Shown here: one piece after another, positions 6,519 to 7,189 of the stretch
Layout: each line of letters begins with the position of its first letter
How positions within the stretch are numbered: position 1 is the first letter of the stretch
Assembly (NCBI GenBank): GCA_965651815.1
Contig: CBFGTJ010000162.1
Span: 1-7,189 of the forward strand
DNA length: 7,189 nucleotides
Direction: 5' to 3'
Source of the DNA: CBFGTJ01 sp965651815
GTDB taxonomy: Bacteria > Actinomycetota > Acidimicrobiia > Acidimicrobiales > Microtrichaceae
The notes under the pieces: generated by a model
Told to the model about the DNA's origin: nothing
What the model saw: the letters and a program-made list of their open reading frames with translations, nothing else
The model's database searches: none
Position numbers and translations under genes: made by a program

Positions 6519-6544
6519 TGCAGGCAGTGCATGCCCTGCAGGGC
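6519..6544 (-). promoter_or_regulatory. Palindromic elements in the mreB leader
   Basis: A perfect 12-bp palindrome, GCCCTGCAGGGC, lies at 6533-6544. It overlaps a second possible stem in which 6519-6526 pairs with 6532-6540 (one bulged base, 5-base loop). The two structures share bases and cannot form together. They lie between the candidate promoter at 6585-6590 and the mreB ribosome binding site, so they could be an operator or an RNA structure. No function is known. Confidence 0.35.
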
Positions 6545-6561
6545 CCCCGCCGGGAGCGCGG

Positions 6562-6608
6562 GAACCGCAACAGAACCGCAACCGACCCTACTCAGTGGGG
6601 CGGTTGCG
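6562..6608 (-). repeat. Direct and inverted repeats around the mreB promoter
   Basis: GTTGCGGTTC occurs twice on the minus strand (6562-6571 and 6573-6582), spaced 11 bases start to start, about one helical turn. In addition CGCAACCG at 6577-6584 is repeated in inverse at 6601-6608, with 16 bases between that contain the candidate -10. Direct repeats one turn apart are typical of sites bound by response regulators and other dimeric regulators. The repeats are seen directly; binding is inferred. Confidence 0.6.
6585..6590 (-). promoter_or_regulatory. Candidate -10 element (TAGGGT) for the mreBCD-mrdA-rodA operon
   Basis: TAGGGT on the minus strand fits TANNNT and would start a transcript near 6578, leaving a leader of about 120 bases before mreB. 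The best -35 at 17 bases spacing is only TGGAGC (three of six matches to TTGACA). An 8-bp inverted repeat brackets the box and a direct repeat covers the likely start point, which supports a regulated promoter here. Confidence 0.4.
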
Positions 6609-6651
6609 CTCCACCCGTTGTGACGCCCAACCGCGGGCCGGAGAGCCGCAG

Positions 6652-6704
6652 CCTGCGTGCTCCCTCAGCGTGCCGGCCTCGGCGTGCTGGCCTCAGCGTG
6701 CTGG
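6652..6704. repeat. 14-bp tandem repeat (three copies plus a degenerate fourth)
   Basis: On the plus strand, units at 6663-6676, 6677-6690 and 6691-6704 follow the pattern CCTCRGCGTGCYGG with at most two differences between any pair. A shorter relative (CCTGCGTGCT, 6652-6661) lacks two bases. The array starts 24 bases past the ndk stop. Each unit contains a small CAGC/GCTG-type inverted match, but I see no U-tailed terminator. Function unknown. Confidence 0.85.
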
Positions 6705-6727
6705 GCAGTGGTCGTGGTCGGCGGCGC

Positions 6728-7135
6728 TCAGGCCGGGAACCAGAGGCCGATCTCTCGGGCCGCCGACTCCGGGCCGTCCGAGCCGTGCACGAGGTTCTCG
6801 TTGGTGGTGGTCGCGAAGTCGCCGCGGATCGAGCCGGGCTGTGCCTCGGTGACCTTCGTGGCGCCGATGAGGGTCCGCATGATCGACCAGGTCTGGTCGT
6901 CGGGGCCCTCGACGACCATCGCGACGACGGGGCTGCGGGTCAGGAAGTCGACGAGCTCGCCGAAGAACGGCTTCTCGCGGTGCTCGTCGTAGTGGGCTTC
7001 GGCGAGGACCCGGTCCACGTTGCGGAGCTCCATCCGGACGATCCGGAAGCCCTTGCGCTCGATGCGCGAGACGATCTCACCGACGAGGCCCCGCTCCACA
7101 GCGTCGGGCTTGCACATGATGAAGGTCTGGTTCAC
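6728..7135 (-). CDS. ndk: Nucleoside diphosphate kinase
   Basis: Ndk transfers the gamma-phosphate of ATP to nucleoside diphosphates through a phosphohistidine, supplying NTPs and dNTPs in the cytoplasm. The 135-residue product has the usual single-domain length. It shows the family start TFIMCKPDAVERGLVGEI (residues 4-21, Lys9 in the active site), Tyr49, the substrate-binding Arg87 in IMRTLIGAT (85-93), PGSIRGDFA at 100-108 with Arg104, Asn114, and the catalytic His117 in NENLVHGSDG (112-121). Cys8 replaces the Ile or other aliphatic residue common in MIKPD. The start is a GTG at 7135; no Shine-Dalgarno precedes it, but a -10-like TACCCT ends 7 bases upstream, which suggests a leaderless mRNA. 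It precedes the mre operon as in Streptomyces, separated here by 272 bases with another candidate promoter. Confidence 0.97.
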   Translation of the reverse strand: MNQTFIMCKPDAVERGLVGEIVSRIERKGFRIVRMELRNVDRVLAEAHYDEHREKPFFGELVDFLTRSPVVAMVVEGPDDQTWSIMRTLIGATKVTEAQPGSIRGDFATTTNENLVHGSDGPESAAREIGLWFPA

Positions 7136-7142
7136 GAGCGTC

Positions 7143-7148
7143 AGGGTA
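7143..7148 (-). promoter_or_regulatory. Candidate -10 element (TACCCT) for leaderless ndk
   Basis: TACCCT on the minus strand matches TANNNT and is followed by seven bases and then the GTG of ndk. Transcription would start at or within one base of the start codon. The absence of a Shine-Dalgarno between the box and the GTG agrees. No convincing -35 is visible in the 41 bases left before the edge. Confidence 0.5.
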
Positions 7149-7189
7149 CGGCGGGCCGAACGCCGCCCGGAAATCGCTCGCCGGAACCT

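Noticed and set aside
6456..6581. N-terminal extension of MreB by 42 residues from an ATG at 6581
   Set aside because: The extension is Pro/Arg/Gly-rich and unlike MreB, and a strong Shine-Dalgarno marks the ATG at 6455.
4302..6623. A 773-codon open frame on the plus strand opposite mreD, mreC and mreB
   Set aside because: Same mirror-frame composition, no recognisable domain, and it is opposite strongly conserved genes.
7141..7189. The last 15 codons of an upstream minus-strand gene ending in TGA at 7143-7141
   Set aside because: A stop-ended frame of this length is expected by chance and no family can be recognised from it; the -10 box of ndk overlaps the stop. The sequence right of 7189 would settle it.

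Overview
The window is a stretch of GC-rich (about 70%) actinobacterial-type chromosome. Every convincing gene lies on the minus strand, so transcription runs from right to left. The gene order ndk, mreB, mreC, mreD, mrdA (PBP2), rodA, followed by an Arg-rich protein that may be a ribonuclease E/G, matches the cell-shape locus of Streptomyces and many other Actinomycetota, where rne follows the sfr/rodA gene. The strong GC bias at third codon positions, the GTG starts, the apparent leaderless promoters and the Thr-rich linker in PBP2 fit an actinobacterium. A deep-branching class such as Acidimicrobiia is possible, but I cannot fix the genus from sequence alone.

Layout in transcription order: positions 7136-7189 hold a promoter-like stretch; ndk occupies 7135-6728; a 272-base intergenic region (6727-6456) carries a 14-bp tandem repeat, a candidate mreB promoter flanked by direct and inverted repeats, and palindromic leader elements; then mreB (6455-5421), mreC (5405-4551), mreD (4531-4019), mrdA (3944-1824) and rodA (1811-657) form one tight operon; a 363-base gap (656-294) has a strong -10 element at its upstream end and looks like a long 5' leader; the start of the Arg-rich gene (293-1) runs off the left edge.

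The five central genes together encode the elongasome (Rod complex). MreB filaments under the membrane, linked through MreC and MreD, organise the RodA glycan polymerase and the PBP2 transpeptidase that build the side wall. All diagnostic motifs are intact in MreB, RodA and PBP2, so the system looks functional. Ndk balances nucleoside triphosphates and is a positional rather than functional partner.

I found no mobile element, CRISPR array, tRNA/rRNA or obvious new defence or biosynthetic system. The points of interest are regulatory: an 18-bp duplication that places a 4-codon mini-ORF just before mrdA, a long leader before the possible RNase gene, repeat-rich DNA between ndk and mreB, and a leaderless-looking ndk.
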